Positions 20,153 through 28,782 of a stretch of 64,000 bases of DNA are shown here, one piece after another. Each line of letters opens with the position of its first letter. Position 1 is the stretch's first letter. Source of the stretch: Agrococcus carbonis (GTDB taxonomy: Bacteria > Actinomycetota > Actinomycetes > Actinomycetales > Microbacteriaceae); contig NZ_LT629734.1 in the NCBI RefSeq assembly GCF_900104705.1, positions 2,480,001-2,544,000 on the forward strand. The letters are read 5' to 3'. A program made the translations under genes and the position numbers. The notes under the pieces are model-generated. The model was not told the origin of the DNA. It saw only the letters and a list, made by a program, of their open reading frames with translations, and did no database searches.

Positions 20153-20163
20153 ACGAGCGGGTG

Positions 20164-20169
20164 TACGTT
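20164..20169 (+). promoter_or_regulatory. -10 box of SGNH hydrolase gene
   Basis: TACGTT preceded by TG (extended -10 form TGTACGTT). The leader of roughly 29 nt contains GGAAGGAG 6 nt before ATG 20205. Confidence 0.4.
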
Positions 20170-20204
20170 GCGCGCGTAGCGTCCCTCTGGGGAAGGAGCC
20201 CGAC

Positions 20205-21056
20205 ATGGGCGTTCCACGCAGCGTGCGCACCGCGCTCGCCGCCGTCGCAGCCGCAGCGTTCGTGCTCTCGGGCTCGATCGTCGCGACGGGGGCCGCTCAG
20301 GCCGCGCCCCCGCCGGTCTCGCAGCTGACGCGCATGGCGGCGCTCGGCGACTCCATCACCCTCGGCGTCTCCTCGTGCAGCAGCTGGACGAGCTGCACGC
20401 AGAACAGTTGGGCGGCAGGCACGAGCACGACCGTGTCGTCCCACCTGCTGCGGCTGCGCGCCGCAGGCGCCACGACCCTGGCCGCCTCCAACTACGCCGT
20501 GTCCGGGGCGCGCTCCGGCGGTCTGCTCGCGCAGGCGCAGAGCGCGGTGAGGGTGGGCGCCCAGTACGTCACGATCGAGATCGGCGCGAACGACGCGTGC
20601 ACCCGCACGGTGGGGGAGATGACGCCCACGACGACCTTCCGGACCAACGTGCAGAACGCGCTCGCAGCGCTCGCTGCGGGCGGCGCTCCGCAGGTCTTCG
20701 TCGCGAGCATCCCGAGCCTGCAGCGCCTCTACGAGGTCAATCGCACGAGCAGCAGCGCGCGGCTCACCTGGGGCCTGCTGCGCATCTGCCAGTCGATGCT
20801 CGCGAACCCCAGCAGCACGCAGCCGGCCGACGTGCAGCGACGGGCAGCTGTGCAGCAGCGGGTCGACGAGTACAACGCCGCGCTCCAGCAGGCGTGCGCG
20901 GCGTACGCCACCTGCCGGTACGACGGGGGCGCAGTCGCGAGGTACGCCTTCGCGCGCACCGACATCTCCACGCGCGACTACTTCCACCCCTCGCTCGCCG
21001 GTCAGGCGAGGCTCGCGAGCCTGACCTGGCCGCCGAGCCAGTGGGCGAGCCCCTGA
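20205..21056 (+). CDS. Secreted SGNH/GDSL-type esterase or lipase
   Basis: 283 residues. Sec signal peptide (about 1-34, cleavage after AQA). SGNH blocks: ALGDSITLG with nucleophile Ser50, the glycine block NYAVSGARSG, EIGANDACT (block III Asn) and the C-terminal catalytic Asp-His pair in RDYFHPSLAGQ. Six cysteines spread along the mature protein suggest disulfides, as in Streptomyces secreted lipases. Probable extracellular ester hydrolase; substrate unknown. Start ATG 20205 has a strong GGAAGGAG site; the longer upstream frame runs into miaB and is ignored. Confidence 0.92.
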   Translation: MGVPRSVRTALAAVAAAAFVLSGSIVATGAAQAAPPPVSQLTRMAALGDSITLGVSSCSSWTSCTQNSWAAGTSTTVSSHLLRLRAAGATTLAASNYAVSGARSGGLLAQAQSAVRVGAQYVTIEIGANDACTRTVGEMTPTTTFRTNVQNALAALAAGGAPQVFVASIPSLQRLYEVNRTSSSARLTWGLLRICQSMLANPSSTQPADVQRRAAVQQRVDEYNAALQQACAAYATCRYDGGAVARYAFARTDISTRDYFHPSLAGQARLASLTWPPSQWASP

Positions 21057-21080
21057 CGACGCCGAGGCCGAGCCGCTCGC

Positions 21081-21086
21081 TACCCT
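21081..21086 (+). promoter_or_regulatory. -10 box upstream of miaA
   Basis: TACCCT ends 6 nt before ATG 21093, the start of a 22-codon leader ORF, not of miaA itself. Confidence 0.5.
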
Positions 21087-21092
21087 GAGGGC

Positions 21093-21161
21093 ATGGGCAT
21101 CATCCCCGCGGCTCCGCACGGCGGCGCATCCGAGCGCCGCTCGCCGCGCTCGGCCACGTGA
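21093..21161 (+). CDS. Putative leaderless 22-residue leader peptide before miaA
   Basis: Begins with ATG exactly 6 nt after a -10 box and runs 22 codons (MGIIPAAPHG... ends PRSAT). Its TGA stop (21159-21161) overlaps the miaA GTG start (21158-21160) as GTGA. The peptide is Arg/Ser/Pro-rich with no recognisable motif. The overlap suggests miaA is translated by termination-reinitiation, since no good ribosome site precedes the miaA GTG. A non-translated leader is the alternative. Confidence 0.45.
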   Translation: MGIIPAAPHGGASERRSPRSAT

Positions 21162-22066
21162 GCCTCATCGCCGTCGTCGGCGCGACAGGCACGGGCAAGA
21201 CGGAGCGCTCGCTCGACATCGCCGACGCGGTCGTGCGGCTCGGCGGCTCGGCCGAGATCGTCAACTGCGACGCGATGCAGCTCTACCGCGGCATGGACAT
21301 CGGCACCGCGAAGGCGCCGCTGGCCGAGCGCCGCGGCCACCCGCACCACCTGCTCGACGTGCTCGACCCGTGGGAGGACGCCGCCGTCGCCGCCTACCGC
21401 GAGGCGGCGCTCGACGCGATCACGGCGATCGAGGCGCGCGGCGCCGTGCCGATCCTCGTCGGAGGCAGCGGCCTGTACGCCTCGAGCGTGCTCTACGACT
21501 TCGCGTTCCCCGCGACCGACGAGGCGCTGCGGGCGCAGCTCGAGGCCGACCTCGAGCGCGAGGGAGCCGCCGCGATGCACGAGCGACTGGTCGCCGTCGA
21601 CGCGGCGGCGGCGGAGGCGATCGGGCCGCACAACGGCCGTCGCCTCGTGCGAGCGCTCGAGGCGGTCACGCTGACGGGCGAGCCGTTCCGCGTGGGGCTG
21701 CCCCCCGAGGAGTCGCTCCTGCGGCCGACGCTCATCCAGCACGTGCGCCTCGAGCGCACCGCCCTCGTCAAGCGGCTCGACCGGCGCGTCGAGCGCATGT
21801 GGGCCGACGGGATCGTCGCCGAGGCGCAGCGGCTGCGGGACGCCGGCATCGAGCGCGGCACGACGGCCCAACAGGCGATCGGCTACCGCCAGGCGCTCGA
21901 CCAGCTCGACGGCGCGCTCAGCGAAGCGGCGGCGATCGAGCGCACCCAGGCGCTCACGCGGCGCTACGCGCGCCGGCAGGTGTCGTGGTTCCAGCGCTAC
22001 CCCGCGGCACCGGATGCGGAGCCGGACGCGCTCGCCCAGCACGCGCTCGCTAGCCTGGAGGCATGA
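21158..22066 (+). CDS. miaA: tRNA dimethylallyltransferase
   Basis: 302 residues. Transfers dimethylallyl to A37 of UNN-reading tRNAs; its product is the MiaB substrate. P-loop VGATGTGKTE at about 7-16, DAMQLYRGMDIGTAK with the catalytic Asp, the insertion domain in the middle and the C-terminal TRRYARRQVSWFQR tRNA-contacting segment. GTG 21158 gives the canonical short N-terminus and overlaps the leader ORF stop. The stop overlaps the dapF start (ATGA). Confidence 0.96.
   Translation: MSLIAVVGATGTGKTERSLDIADAVVRLGGSAEIVNCDAMQLYRGMDIGTAKAPLAERRGHPHHLLDVLDPWEDAAVAAYREAALDAITAIEARGAVPILVGGSGLYASSVLYDFAFPATDEALRAQLEADLEREGAAAMHERLVAVDAAAAEAIGPHNGRRLVRALEAVTLTGEPFRVGLPPEESLLRPTLIQHVRLERTALVKRLDRRVERMWADGIVAEAQRLRDAGIERGTTAQQAIGYRQALDQLDGALSEAAAIERTQALTRRYARRQVSWFQRYPAAPDAEPDALAQHALASLEA
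22051..22056 (+). promoter_or_regulatory. Internal -10 box of dapF inside the miaA 3' end
   Basis: TAGCCT within the last codons of miaA ends 6 nt before the dapF ATG at 22063, so dapF can probably be transcribed alone, leaderless. Confidence 0.5.
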
Positions 22067-22929
22067 CAGCACTCGCGAGCGGCACCTTCTCCAAGGGCCA
22101 CGGGACGGGCAACGACTTCGTGCTCGTCGCCGACCCCGACGGCGCCGCGCCGCTCACGCCCGAGCGCGTGCGCGCGCTCGCCGACCGCCGCTTCGGGATC
22201 GGCGGCGACGGTGTCATCCGAGCCGTGCGCGCGGGCGCGACCGGCGACGCCGCGCTCGACGCGGCCCCCGCCGGCACGTGGGCGATGGACTACTGGAACT
22301 CCGATGGCAGCGTGAGCGAGATGTGCGGCAACGGCGTGCGCGTCTTCGTGCGCTTCCTCCTCGAGTCCCGGCTCGCGCAGCTCGCCGACGGCGAGGGCAT
22401 CGACATCGCGACGCGCGCCGGACTCAAGCGCGTCGTGCGTCGCGGCGACCGCTTCTCGGCCGACCTCGGGCCGTTCGAGCTCGGCGGCGACCGGCTCGTC
22501 GGGGCAGGCGGGCTGCAGGTCGATCGGCCCGGGCTCGACGTCTCGACGGGCAACCCGCACGTCGTCGTCGCGCTCGCCGGCGACGACGAGCTCGACGCGC
22601 TGCAGCTGCACGAGGCGCCCTCCCTCGACCCTGCGCCGCCGGACGGCGCGAACGTCGAGTTCGTCGTGCCCGGCACGATCGCCGACGGCGTCGGCTCCAT
22701 CCGCATGCGGGTCCACGAGCGCGGCTCGGGCGAGACGCTCTCGTGCGGCACGGGCGCGGTGGCTGCGGCGATGGCGACGCGGCACTGGTCAGGGGATGCG
22801 GCGGATCGGTGGATCGTGGACGTGCCCGGCGGGCGCCTCGAGGTCGAGGTCGACGAGCGCGGTCACGCGTGGCTCACGGGCCCCGCAGAGCTCGTCTTCC
22901 GGGGCGAGGGGATCAGTCCGGCGCGGTGA
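22063..22929 (+). CDS. dapF: Diaminopimelate epimerase
   Basis: 288 residues. Interconverts LL- and meso-diaminopimelate for lysine and cell-wall synthesis. Catalytic cysteines are in SEMCGNGVRVF and SCGTGAVAAAMA; the substrate-binding GTGNDFV and STGNPHVVV segments are intact. It shares its last 17 bp with the oppositely oriented methyltransferase gene. It is transcribed with miaA and probably also from its own internal promoter. Confidence 0.96.
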   Translation: MTALASGTFSKGHGTGNDFVLVADPDGAAPLTPERVRALADRRFGIGGDGVIRAVRAGATGDAALDAAPAGTWAMDYWNSDGSVSEMCGNGVRVFVRFLLESRLAQLADGEGIDIATRAGLKRVVRRGDRFSADLGPFELGGDRLVGAGGLQVDRPGLDVSTGNPHVVVALAGDDELDALQLHEAPSLDPAPPDGANVEFVVPGTIADGVGSIRMRVHERGSGETLSCGTGAVAAAMATRHWSGDAADRWIVDVPGGRLEVEVDERGHAWLTGPAELVFRGEGISPAR

Positions 22930-23518
22930 CGGCGATGATGCGGTACGTGCGCTTCGAGTCGGCGCGCTCGACCTCGAAGCCCTCGAAGCGCTCGGCGAGC
23001 CACCGCAGCAGCGAGTCGGCGCCGAGGTGCTTCTGCACCACGAGCCACGCCGTCGCCCCCGGCGCGAGCCGCGGGATCCACGTCTCCAGCAGCTCGTGCA
23101 GCTGCGCCTTGCCGATCCGGATGGGCGGGTTCGACCAGATGGCGGCGAACCGCAGGTCCTCCGGCACCCGGTCTGGCGTCGCAGGCACGATGTTCGATAG
23201 GCTGAGCAGCTCGGCATTCCGCTCCACGAGCGAGAGCGCACGGGCGTTGACGTCGACCGCCCAGACCCGCGCGCCGGGGGAGCGCACGGCGAGCGTCGAA
23301 GCGATCGGCCCCCAGCCGCAGCCGAGATCCAGCAGCTCGCCCGTCGCGGGCGGTGCGGGCACCGCATCCAGCAGCACCGCGGTGCCGACGTCGAGCCGGT
23401 CGCCGGAGAACACCCCTGTGGCGGTGACCATCTCCCGCTCGCGCCCGGCGATCGGCACCCGGATGGTCCGGACCGACTCGGGTGCGACGGGCTCGGCAGA
23501 GAAGTAGTGGTCCGGCAC
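22913..23518 (-). CDS. Class I SAM-dependent methyltransferase (RsmC-like)
   Basis: 201 residues. Methyltransferase motif I is LLDLGCGWGPIAS, motif II AVDVNARALSLVERN, and the amino-methyltransferase motif is WSNPPIRIGK (NPPF/Y family), as in RsmC/RlmG 16S or 23S guanine-N2 methyltransferases. The RNA target is not certain. Of two possible GTG starts, 23518 is preferred because a TACTGT -10 box on this strand ends 7 nt upstream; GTG 23524 would add two residues. Converges on and overlaps dapF by 17 bp. Confidence 0.88.
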   Translation of the reverse strand: MPDHYFSAEPVAPESVRTIRVPIAGREREMVTATGVFSGDRLDVGTAVLLDAVPAPPATGELLDLGCGWGPIASTLAVRSPGARVWAVDVNARALSLVERNAELLSLSNIVPATPDRVPEDLRFAAIWSNPPIRIGKAQLHELLETWIPRLAPGATAWLVVQKHLGADSLLRWLAERFEGFEVERADSKRTYRIIAVTAPD

Positions 23519-23525
23519 GGACACG

Positions 23526-23531
23526 ACAGTA
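23526..23531 (-). promoter_or_regulatory. -10 box of methyltransferase gene (leaderless)
   Basis: Minus-strand TACTGT ends 7 nt before GTG 23518. Confidence 0.4.
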
Positions 23532-23546
23532 GCGAAGGACTCCACG

Positions 23547-25055
23547 ATGGCAGAACCGCAGGACCACCCCGGCGACCGCGCGATGGAGCGCATCCTCGCC
23601 TGGGCGCAGCCCGCGGAGGGCGCGGTGCTCTCCGAGCGCGCGCAGGCGCTCCAGGCCGACGACGGCCTCGCCGACACCGACGGCGAGCAGTACGACCGCG
23701 AGGAGCGCGCGGCGCTGCGCCGCGTCGACGGGCTCCGCACCGAGCTCGAGGACGTCACCGAGGTCGAGTACCGGCAGCTGCGGCTCGAGAACGTCGTGCT
23801 CGTCGGCGTCCACTCCGGATCCGCCGAGGACGCGGAGCACTCGCTCCGCGAGCTCGCGGCGCTCGCCGAGACCGCGGGCGCCCGCGTGCTCGACGGCATG
23901 CTGCAGCGGCGGCCCAACCCCGATCCCGCGACCTACGTGGGGCGCGGCAAGGCCGAGGAGCTCGCCGCGATCGTGCAGGAGCTCGGCGCCGACACCGTCG
24001 TCGCCGACAGCGAGCTCTCGCCGAGCCAGCGTCGTGCGCTCGAGGATCGCGTGAAGGTCAAGGTCATCGACCGCACGGCGGTCATCCTCGACATCTTCAG
24101 CCAGCACGCCAAGAGCCGCGAGGGCAAGGCCCAGGTCGAGCTCGCGCAGCTCGAGTACCTGCTGCCGCGCCTGCGCGGCTGGGGCGAGTCGATGTCGCGC
24201 CAGGCCGGTGGGCAGGTCGGCGGCCAGGGCGCCGGCATGGGCTCGCGCGGACCGGGTGAGACGAAGATCGAGCTCGATCGCCGTCGCATCCACACGCGGA
24301 TGGCGCGGCTGCGCAAGCAGATCAAGGGCTTCGCACCCGCCCGAGCGGCGAAGCGCGCGAACCGGGACCGCTTCGAGGTGCCGGGCGTCGCGATCGCCGG
24401 TTACACGAACGCGGGCAAGTCGTCGCTGCTCAACCGCATCACCGGCGCGGGCGTGCTGGTCGAGAACGCGCTCTTCGCGACGCTCGACGCGACCGTGCGG
24501 CGCGCCCGCACGCCGGATGGGCGCGAGTTCACGATCGCCGACACCGTCGGCTTCGTCCGCAACCTGCCGCACCAGCTCGTCGAGGCGTTCCGGTCGACGC
24601 TCGAGGAGGTGTCCGAGTCGGAGGTGATCGTCCACGTGGTCGACGCGAGCCACGCGGACCCCGCCTCGCAGATCGCGACGGTGCGCGACGTGCTGGGGGA
24701 GACCGGTGCGCGCTCGATCCCCGAGATCGTCGTGTTCAACAAGGCCGACCTCATCAGCGACGACGACCGGCTCGTGCTGCGGGGCCTGCAGCCGGATGCG
24801 ATCTTCGCCTCCGCGCGCACGGGGGAGGGCGTCGACGAGATCCTCGCCCGCATCGGCGAGCTGCTGCCGCGGCCCGAGCTGCCGGTGTCGCTGCTCGTGC
24901 CCTTCGACCGCGGCGATGTCGTGGCGATGCTGCACGACCGGTTCGAGGTCGTGCACGAGCAGTACGAGGAGGCAGGGACGCGCATCGACGCAAAGGTCTC
25001 CGAGGCCGTGCTGCCGCAGCTCGCCGAGTTCCGGGTGGACCCCGCGACGAGCTAG
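23547..25055 (+). CDS. hflX: GTPase HflX
   Basis: 502 residues. Ribosome-splitting GTPase that rescues stalled or stressed 70S ribosomes. The N-terminal HflX domain includes LVGVHSG and RPNPDPATYVGRGK; a glycine-rich hinge has GGQGAGMGSRGPGETKIELDRR split over about 225-250. G domain: G1 GYTNAGKSSLL near 285, G3 DTVGFVRNLP, G4 NKAD. Long N-terminal extension typical of actinobacteria. Divergent from the methyltransferase gene with only 28 bp between starts; AAGGAC serves as ribosome site. Confidence 0.95.
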   Translation: MAEPQDHPGDRAMERILAWAQPAEGAVLSERAQALQADDGLADTDGEQYDREERAALRRVDGLRTELEDVTEVEYRQLRLENVVLVGVHSGSAEDAEHSLRELAALAETAGARVLDGMLQRRPNPDPATYVGRGKAEELAAIVQELGADTVVADSELSPSQRRALEDRVKVKVIDRTAVILDIFSQHAKSREGKAQVELAQLEYLLPRLRGWGESMSRQAGGQVGGQGAGMGSRGPGETKIELDRRRIHTRMARLRKQIKGFAPARAAKRANRDRFEVPGVAIAGYTNAGKSSLLNRITGAGVLVENALFATLDATVRRARTPDGREFTIADTVGFVRNLPHQLVEAFRSTLEEVSESEVIVHVVDASHADPASQIATVRDVLGETGARSIPEIVVFNKADLISDDDRLVLRGLQPDAIFASARTGEGVDEILARIGELLPRPELPVSLLVPFDRGDVVAMLHDRFEVVHEQYEEAGTRIDAKVSEAVLPQLAEFRVDPATS

Positions 25056-25114
25056 GCCCCGGCGCGCCGAACCGCGTCGGTCGCGGCGCGGCAGCGCGCG
25101 GCTGGATCTACCGG

Positions 25115-25741
25115 CTAGATCGCGCGGAGGACCGCGACGACCTTGCCGAGCACCTCGGACTCGTCGCCGAGGATCGGCTCGAAGGCCGAGTTGCGCGGCA
25201 GCAGCCACGTGTGGCCGTCGCGCTGCTTGAAGACCTTGACCGTGGCCTCGCCGTCGAGCATGGCCGCGACGATGTCGCCGTTGACCGCGTCGCGCTGCTG
25301 GCGCACGACGACCCAGTCGCCGTCGCAGATGGCTGCGTCGATCATCGAGTCGCCCACCACCTTGAGCATGAAGAGGTCGCCGCCGCTGCCCACGAGCTGC
25401 TTCGGCAGCGGCATGACGTCCTCGATCTGCTCCTCGGCGGTGATCGGGATGCCGGCGGCGATGCGCCCCACCATGGGGACGAACGCGGCCTGCTCGATGC
25501 TGCCGACGGTCTCGTCGGCGTCGTCCGCCACCAGCACCTCGATCGCGCGCGGGCGCGCGGGATCGCGGCGGATCATGCCGGCGAGCTCGAGCTGGCCCAG
25601 CTGGTGCGTCACGCTCGAGAGCGAGGACAGGCCTACGGCATCGCCGATCTCGCGGTAGCTGGGCGGGTAGCCCCGCTGTCGCACCGCCTGCTGGATGACC
25701 CTCAGGATCGCCTGCTGCTTCTCGCTCAGCTGCCTCGTCAT
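25115..25741 (-). CDS. lexA: LexA repressor
   Basis: 208 residues. SOS repressor. N-terminal winged helix-turn-helix (1-65, [21 protein letters not shown]), self-cleavage site Ala96-Gly97 in RIAAGIPI, catalytic Ser132 (GDSMID) and Lys169 (ATVKVF) of the latent protease domain. ATG 25741 gives the normal N-terminus [10 protein letters not shown]; longer frames are rejected. Divergent from the LysM gene, with two LexA-box-like sites in the 246-bp gap, so it should autoregulate. Converges with hflX. Confidence 0.97.
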   Translation of the reverse strand: MTRQLSEKQQAILRVIQQAVRQRGYPPSYREIGDAVGLSSLSSVTHQLGQLELAGMIRRDPARPRAIEVLVADDADETVGSIEQAAFVPMVGRIAAGIPITAEEQIEDVMPLPKQLVGSGGDLFMLKVVGDSMIDAAICDGDWVVVRQQRDAVNGDIVAAMLDGEATVKVFKQRDGHTWLLPRNSAFEPILGDESEVLGKVVAVLRAI

Positions 25742-25842
25742 GCCCGCTCCGCTCTCTCGTCGGCTCAGCGGTCGTGACGCGATGTCAGTGGCCCGCGATT
25801 GACTCCTCGTGGTTCGAAAGCGTATCCGACAGGACGCCCGGA

Positions 25843-25858
25843 TCAAACGGATGTTCGA
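25843..25858. promoter_or_regulatory. LexA operator, lexA-proximal
   Basis: TCAAACGGATGTTCGA matches TCGAAC-N4-GTTCGA at all but one of the 12 defined bases. It lies 102 nt before lexA. On the minus strand it overlaps a possible -35 (TTGATC) that is 16 nt from TACGCT, a plausible lexA promoter. Confidence 0.75.
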
Positions 25859-25888
25859 GCGTGTCGCGCAGAACTTGCGCGGCAGGGC

Positions 25889-25918
25889 TTGACGCATCCG
25901 GTCACTCGAAGATAGGTT
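25889..25918 (+). promoter_or_regulatory. Promoter of the LysM gene
   Basis: TTGACG (25889-25894), 18-nt spacer, TAGGTT (25913-25918); predicted start near 25925 and a 63-nt leader. The LexA box 25906-25921 covers the -10. Confidence 0.6.
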
Positions 25919-25921
25919 CGA
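25906..25921. promoter_or_regulatory. LexA operator, LysM-proximal
   Basis: TCGAAGATAGGTTCGA has one mismatch to the SOS box, at the same position as the recA operator. It overlaps the -10 of the LysM promoter, a strongly repressing position. Confidence 0.85.
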
Positions 25922-25987
25922 AACAGAGATTCGCAGACGATGCTCCCGGCCGAGCATCGTCTGCGGATCCCAACGAGAGGAGTCCCG

Positions 25988-26338
25988 ATGACTGCCATCG
26001 CCACCACCGCAGCGCCGATCCGCATCCGGATGACCGCGCGCGGCCGCAGGGCGCTCGCCCTCCTCGTCGCCGCACCCGTGCTCGCGGCCGGTGCGCTCGC
26101 CGGCGCCGGCGTGCTCGGCGACGCCGTCGCCGGTGCTGTCGCGTCGTCGTCGACGGCGACGGTCGAGCTCGAGACCGTCACGGTCGTGCCGGGTCAGTCG
26201 CTGTGGCAGATCGCCGCGTCGGTCGCGCCCGAGGCCGACCCGCGCGACGTCGTCGCCGAGATCGAGCTGCTCAACGGCATCCGCGGAGCGATCCAGCCCG
26301 GCGAGCAGCTCGCGATCCCCGCGCACTACTCGCGCTGA
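25988..26338 (+). CDS. LysM-domain membrane protein, probable SOS division inhibitor
   Basis: 116 residues. Short basic N-terminus, one membrane helix (about 22-48, [20 protein letters not shown]) and one C-terminal LysM domain (about 61-113: [39 protein letters not shown]) facing the cell wall. Divergence from lexA, the LexA box over its promoter and this architecture match Rv2719c of M. tuberculosis and YneA of B. subtilis, LysM proteins that block division during DNA damage; that function is inferred. Start ATG 25988 follows AGAGGAG; no hydrolase domain is present. Confidence 0.88.
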   Translation: MTAIATTAAPIRIRMTARGRRALALLVAAPVLAAGALAGAGVLGDAVAGAVASSSTATVELETVTVVPGQSLWQIAASVAPEADPRDVVAEIELLNGIRGAIQPGEQLAIPAHYSR

Positions 26339-26372
26339 GCGTCGCGCGCCGCGCGCCGCACCGCCTCCGTCC

Positions 26373-26378
26373 TAGGCT
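26373..26378 (+). promoter_or_regulatory. -10 box of hisC (leaderless)
   Basis: TAGGCT ends 6 nt before the hisC GTG at 26385. Confidence 0.55.
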
Positions 26379-26384
26379 GGTTCG

Positions 26385-27464
26385 GTGACGAGCCTCGACG
26401 ACCTCCCGATCCGCGACGACCTCCGTGGCCTGACGCCGTACGGCGCGCCGCAGCTCGAGGTGCCCGTGCGGCTGAACGTCAACGAGAACGCCTATCGGGT
26501 GCCGGAGGAGGTGGCGCTCGACATCGTGCAGGAGATCGCGCGCGCGCTCCCGGATGCCAACCGCTACCCCGATCGCGAGTTCGACGCGCTGCGCCGGGGC
26601 TTCGCGGAGTACCTCGGGCACGGACTGACGCCGGCGCACATCTGGGCAGGCAACGGTTCGAACGAGGTGCTGCAGCACGTGCTGCAGGCCTTCGGCGGCC
26701 CGGGCCGCTCGCTGCTCTCGTTCACGCCGACCTACTCGATGTACCCGCTGCTCGCGCAGGGCGTCGGGATGCGCTGGGTACCCGTGCCGCGCGCCGCCGA
26801 CTTCACGCTCACCCCGGACGCGGTCCGCGCGGCGATCGCCGAGCACGACCCCGACGTCGTGTTCCTGTGCACGCCGAACAACCCCACGGGCACGCCGCTC
26901 GGCCTCGACGTGATCGAGGCCGCGGCCGAGGCAGCGAGCGGCATCGTGCTCGTCGACGAGGCCTACACCGAGTTCGCGCATGACCGCAGCCAGACCGCGC
27001 TGTCGCTGCTCGAGCGCTTCCCGCGCCTGCTCGTCTCGCGCACGATGAGCAAGGCGTTCGCGTTCGCGGGCGTGCGCGTCGGCTACCTCGCCGCGCACCC
27101 CGCCGTGATCGACGCGCTGCGGCTCGTGCGCCTGCCCTACCACCTCTCCGCCATCACCCAGGCGGCCGCGATCGCAGCCCTCCGCCACAGCGACGCGATG
27201 CTCGCGAGGGTCGACGCGCTGCGCGAGCAGCGCGACCGCATCGTCGACGAGCTCGGCGCCCTCGGCCTGCAGCCCTACCCCTCGGACGCCAACTTCGTGC
27301 TGGTCGGCGGGGTCGCCGACCCGCAGGCGACGTTCCGCGCGCTGCTCGACCGGGGCATCCTCGTGCGCGACGTCGGGCTGCCCGGGACGCTCCGCATCAC
27401 GGCCGGCACGCCCGCCGAGACGACCGCGGTGCTCTCGGCCATGGCCGAGCTGGCCGACGCATAG
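26385..27464 (+). CDS. hisC: Histidinol-phosphate aminotransferase
   Basis: 359 residues, class I/II PLP aminotransferase converting imidazole-acetol phosphate to histidinol phosphate. Substrate/PLP motifs are [34 protein letters not shown] and [17 protein letters not shown] with PLP-lysine Lys223. Starts the hisC-B-H-A run; hisD, usually just upstream, is not in the window. Its TAG stop is also the first half of the hisB -10 box. Confidence 0.93.
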   Translation: MTSLDDLPIRDDLRGLTPYGAPQLEVPVRLNVNENAYRVPEEVALDIVQEIARALPDANRYPDREFDALRRGFAEYLGHGLTPAHIWAGNGSNEVLQHVLQAFGGPGRSLLSFTPTYSMYPLLAQGVGMRWVPVPRAADFTLTPDAVRAAIAEHDPDVVFLCTPNNPTGTPLGLDVIEAAAEAASGIVLVDEAYTEFAHDRSQTALSLLERFPRLLVSRTMSKAFAFAGVRVGYLAAHPAVIDALRLVRLPYHLSAITQAAAIAALRHSDAMLARVDALREQRDRIVDELGALGLQPYPSDANFVLVGGVADPQATFRALLDRGILVRDVGLPGTLRITAGTPAETTAVLSAMAELADA

Positions 27465-27467
27465 GAT
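27462..27467 (+). promoter_or_regulatory. -10 box of hisB overlapping the hisC stop (leaderless)
   Basis: TAGGAT begins with the hisC TAG stop codon and ends 6 nt before the hisB ATG at 27474. Confidence 0.5.
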
Positions 27468-27473
27468 CGAGGC

Positions 27474-28073
27474 ATGGCCCGCACCGCAACCATCGAGCGC
27501 TCGACGAGCGAGTCCACCATCCGGCTCTCCCTCGACCTCGACGGCACCGGCACGTCGTCCATCTCGACGACGGTGCCCTTCTACGACCACATGCTCACGG
27601 CCTTCGCCAAGCACTCGCTTATCGACCTCGAGGTCACGGCGACGGGCGACATCGACATCGACGCGCACCACACCGTCGAGGACACCGCGATCGCCCTCGG
27701 GCTCGCGCTGCGCGACGCGCTCGGCGACAAGTCGGGCGTGCGCCGCTACGGCGACGCGACCGTGCCGCTCGACGAGGCGCTCGCGCGGGCCGTCGTCGAC
27801 CTGTCGGGCCGACCGTTCCTCGTGCACGGCGGCGAGCCCGCCGGCTTCGAGCTGCACCGCATCGGCGGCCACTTCACGGGCTCGCTCGTGCGGCACGTCT
27901 TCGAGGCCATCACCCTCAACGCGCGCATCACCGCGCACATCGACGTGCTCGCGGGCCGCGACCCGCACCACATCGCCGAGGCCGAGTTCAAGGCGTTCGC
28001 GCGCGCGATGCGCGTCGCCGTCGAGCACGACGCGCGCGTGAGCGGCGTGCCCTCGACCAAGGGAGCGCTGTGA
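27474..28073 (+). CDS. hisB: Imidazoleglycerol-phosphate dehydratase
   Basis: 199 residues, normal for the monofunctional enzyme. Manganese-binding histidine motifs [14 protein letters not shown] and, in the second half, [14 protein letters not shown]; start [11 protein letters not shown] is canonical. Removes water from imidazoleglycerol phosphate to give imidazole-acetol phosphate, the HisC substrate. GTGA overlap with hisH. Confidence 0.97.
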   Translation: MARTATIERSTSESTIRLSLDLDGTGTSSISTTVPFYDHMLTAFAKHSLIDLEVTATGDIDIDAHHTVEDTAIALGLALRDALGDKSGVRRYGDATVPLDEALARAVVDLSGRPFLVHGGEPAGFELHRIGGHFTGSLVRHVFEAITLNARITAHIDVLAGRDPHHIAEAEFKAFARAMRVAVEHDARVSGVPSTKGAL

Positions 28074-28708
28074 CGGCTCCCCGCCCCACGGTCGCCCTGC
28101 TCGACTACGGGCTCGGCAACGTCCACTCGGCCGCGAAGGCGCTCGAGGCGGCCGGCGCCGACGTGACGCTCACGGCCGACCGCGCCACGGTGATGGAGGC
28201 CGACGGCCTCGTCGTGCCCGGCGTCGGCTCGATGGCTGCGTGCATGGCCGGGATCCAGGCGATCCGCGGGGGCGAGCTCATCGGCCGGCGGCTCGCGGGC
28301 ACGCGTCCGGTGCTCGGCATCTGCGTCGGCATGCAGGTGCTCTTCACCGCGGGCGAGGAAGGCGGCGTGCACACCAACGCGCTCGACGAGTGGCCCGGCA
28401 CCGTGCGCCGCCTCAAGGCCGACGTCCTGCCGCACATGGGCTGGGCCGAGGTCGAGGCGCCCGAGGACTCGCAGCTCTTCGCCGGCATCCGCGACGAGCG
28501 CTTCTACTTCGTGCACTCCTACGCGGCCACCGAGTGGACGATCGAGCCGCATCCCCGCATGCGCCAGCCGCGCGTGACCTGGGCCGAGCACGGCGAGCGC
28601 TTCCTGGCCGCCGTCGAGAACGGCCCGCTCTCCGCCACCCAGTTCCACCCCGAGAAGTCGGGGGAGGCCGGCATCCGGCTGCTCACGAACTGGGTGCGCG
28701 GCCTCTGA
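28070..28708 (+). CDS. hisH: Imidazole glycerol phosphate synthase subunit HisH
   Basis: 212 residues, class I glutamine amidotransferase supplying ammonia to HisF. Nucleophile Cys85 in LGICVGMQV, and the catalytic His-Glu in QFHPEKSG. N-terminus [11 protein letters not shown] is typical. The partner hisF is not in the window, so the complex is encoded at two loci or hisF lies elsewhere. Confidence 0.96.
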   Translation: MTAPRPTVALLDYGLGNVHSAAKALEAAGADVTLTADRATVMEADGLVVPGVGSMAACMAGIQAIRGGELIGRRLAGTRPVLGICVGMQVLFTAGEEGGVHTNALDEWPGTVRRLKADVLPHMGWAEVEAPEDSQLFAGIRDERFYFVHSYAATEWTIEPHPRMRQPRVTWAEHGERFLAAVENGPLSATQFHPEKSGEAGIRLLTNWVRGL

Positions 28709-28719
28709 ACCCGCGCGAG

Positions 28720-28725
28720 TAGCAT
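28720..28725 (+). promoter_or_regulatory. Possible -10 box of hisA
   Basis: TAGCAT 12 nt after the hisH stop; predicted leader of about 50 nt includes an imperfect CTCGACCGGCCC direct repeat and GAAGAAGG before ATG 28783. Confidence 0.35.
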
Positions 28726-28782
28726 CGCACCGGCTCCTCGACCGGCCCCTCGACCGGCCCACCCACCGAAGAAGGCATCGCC

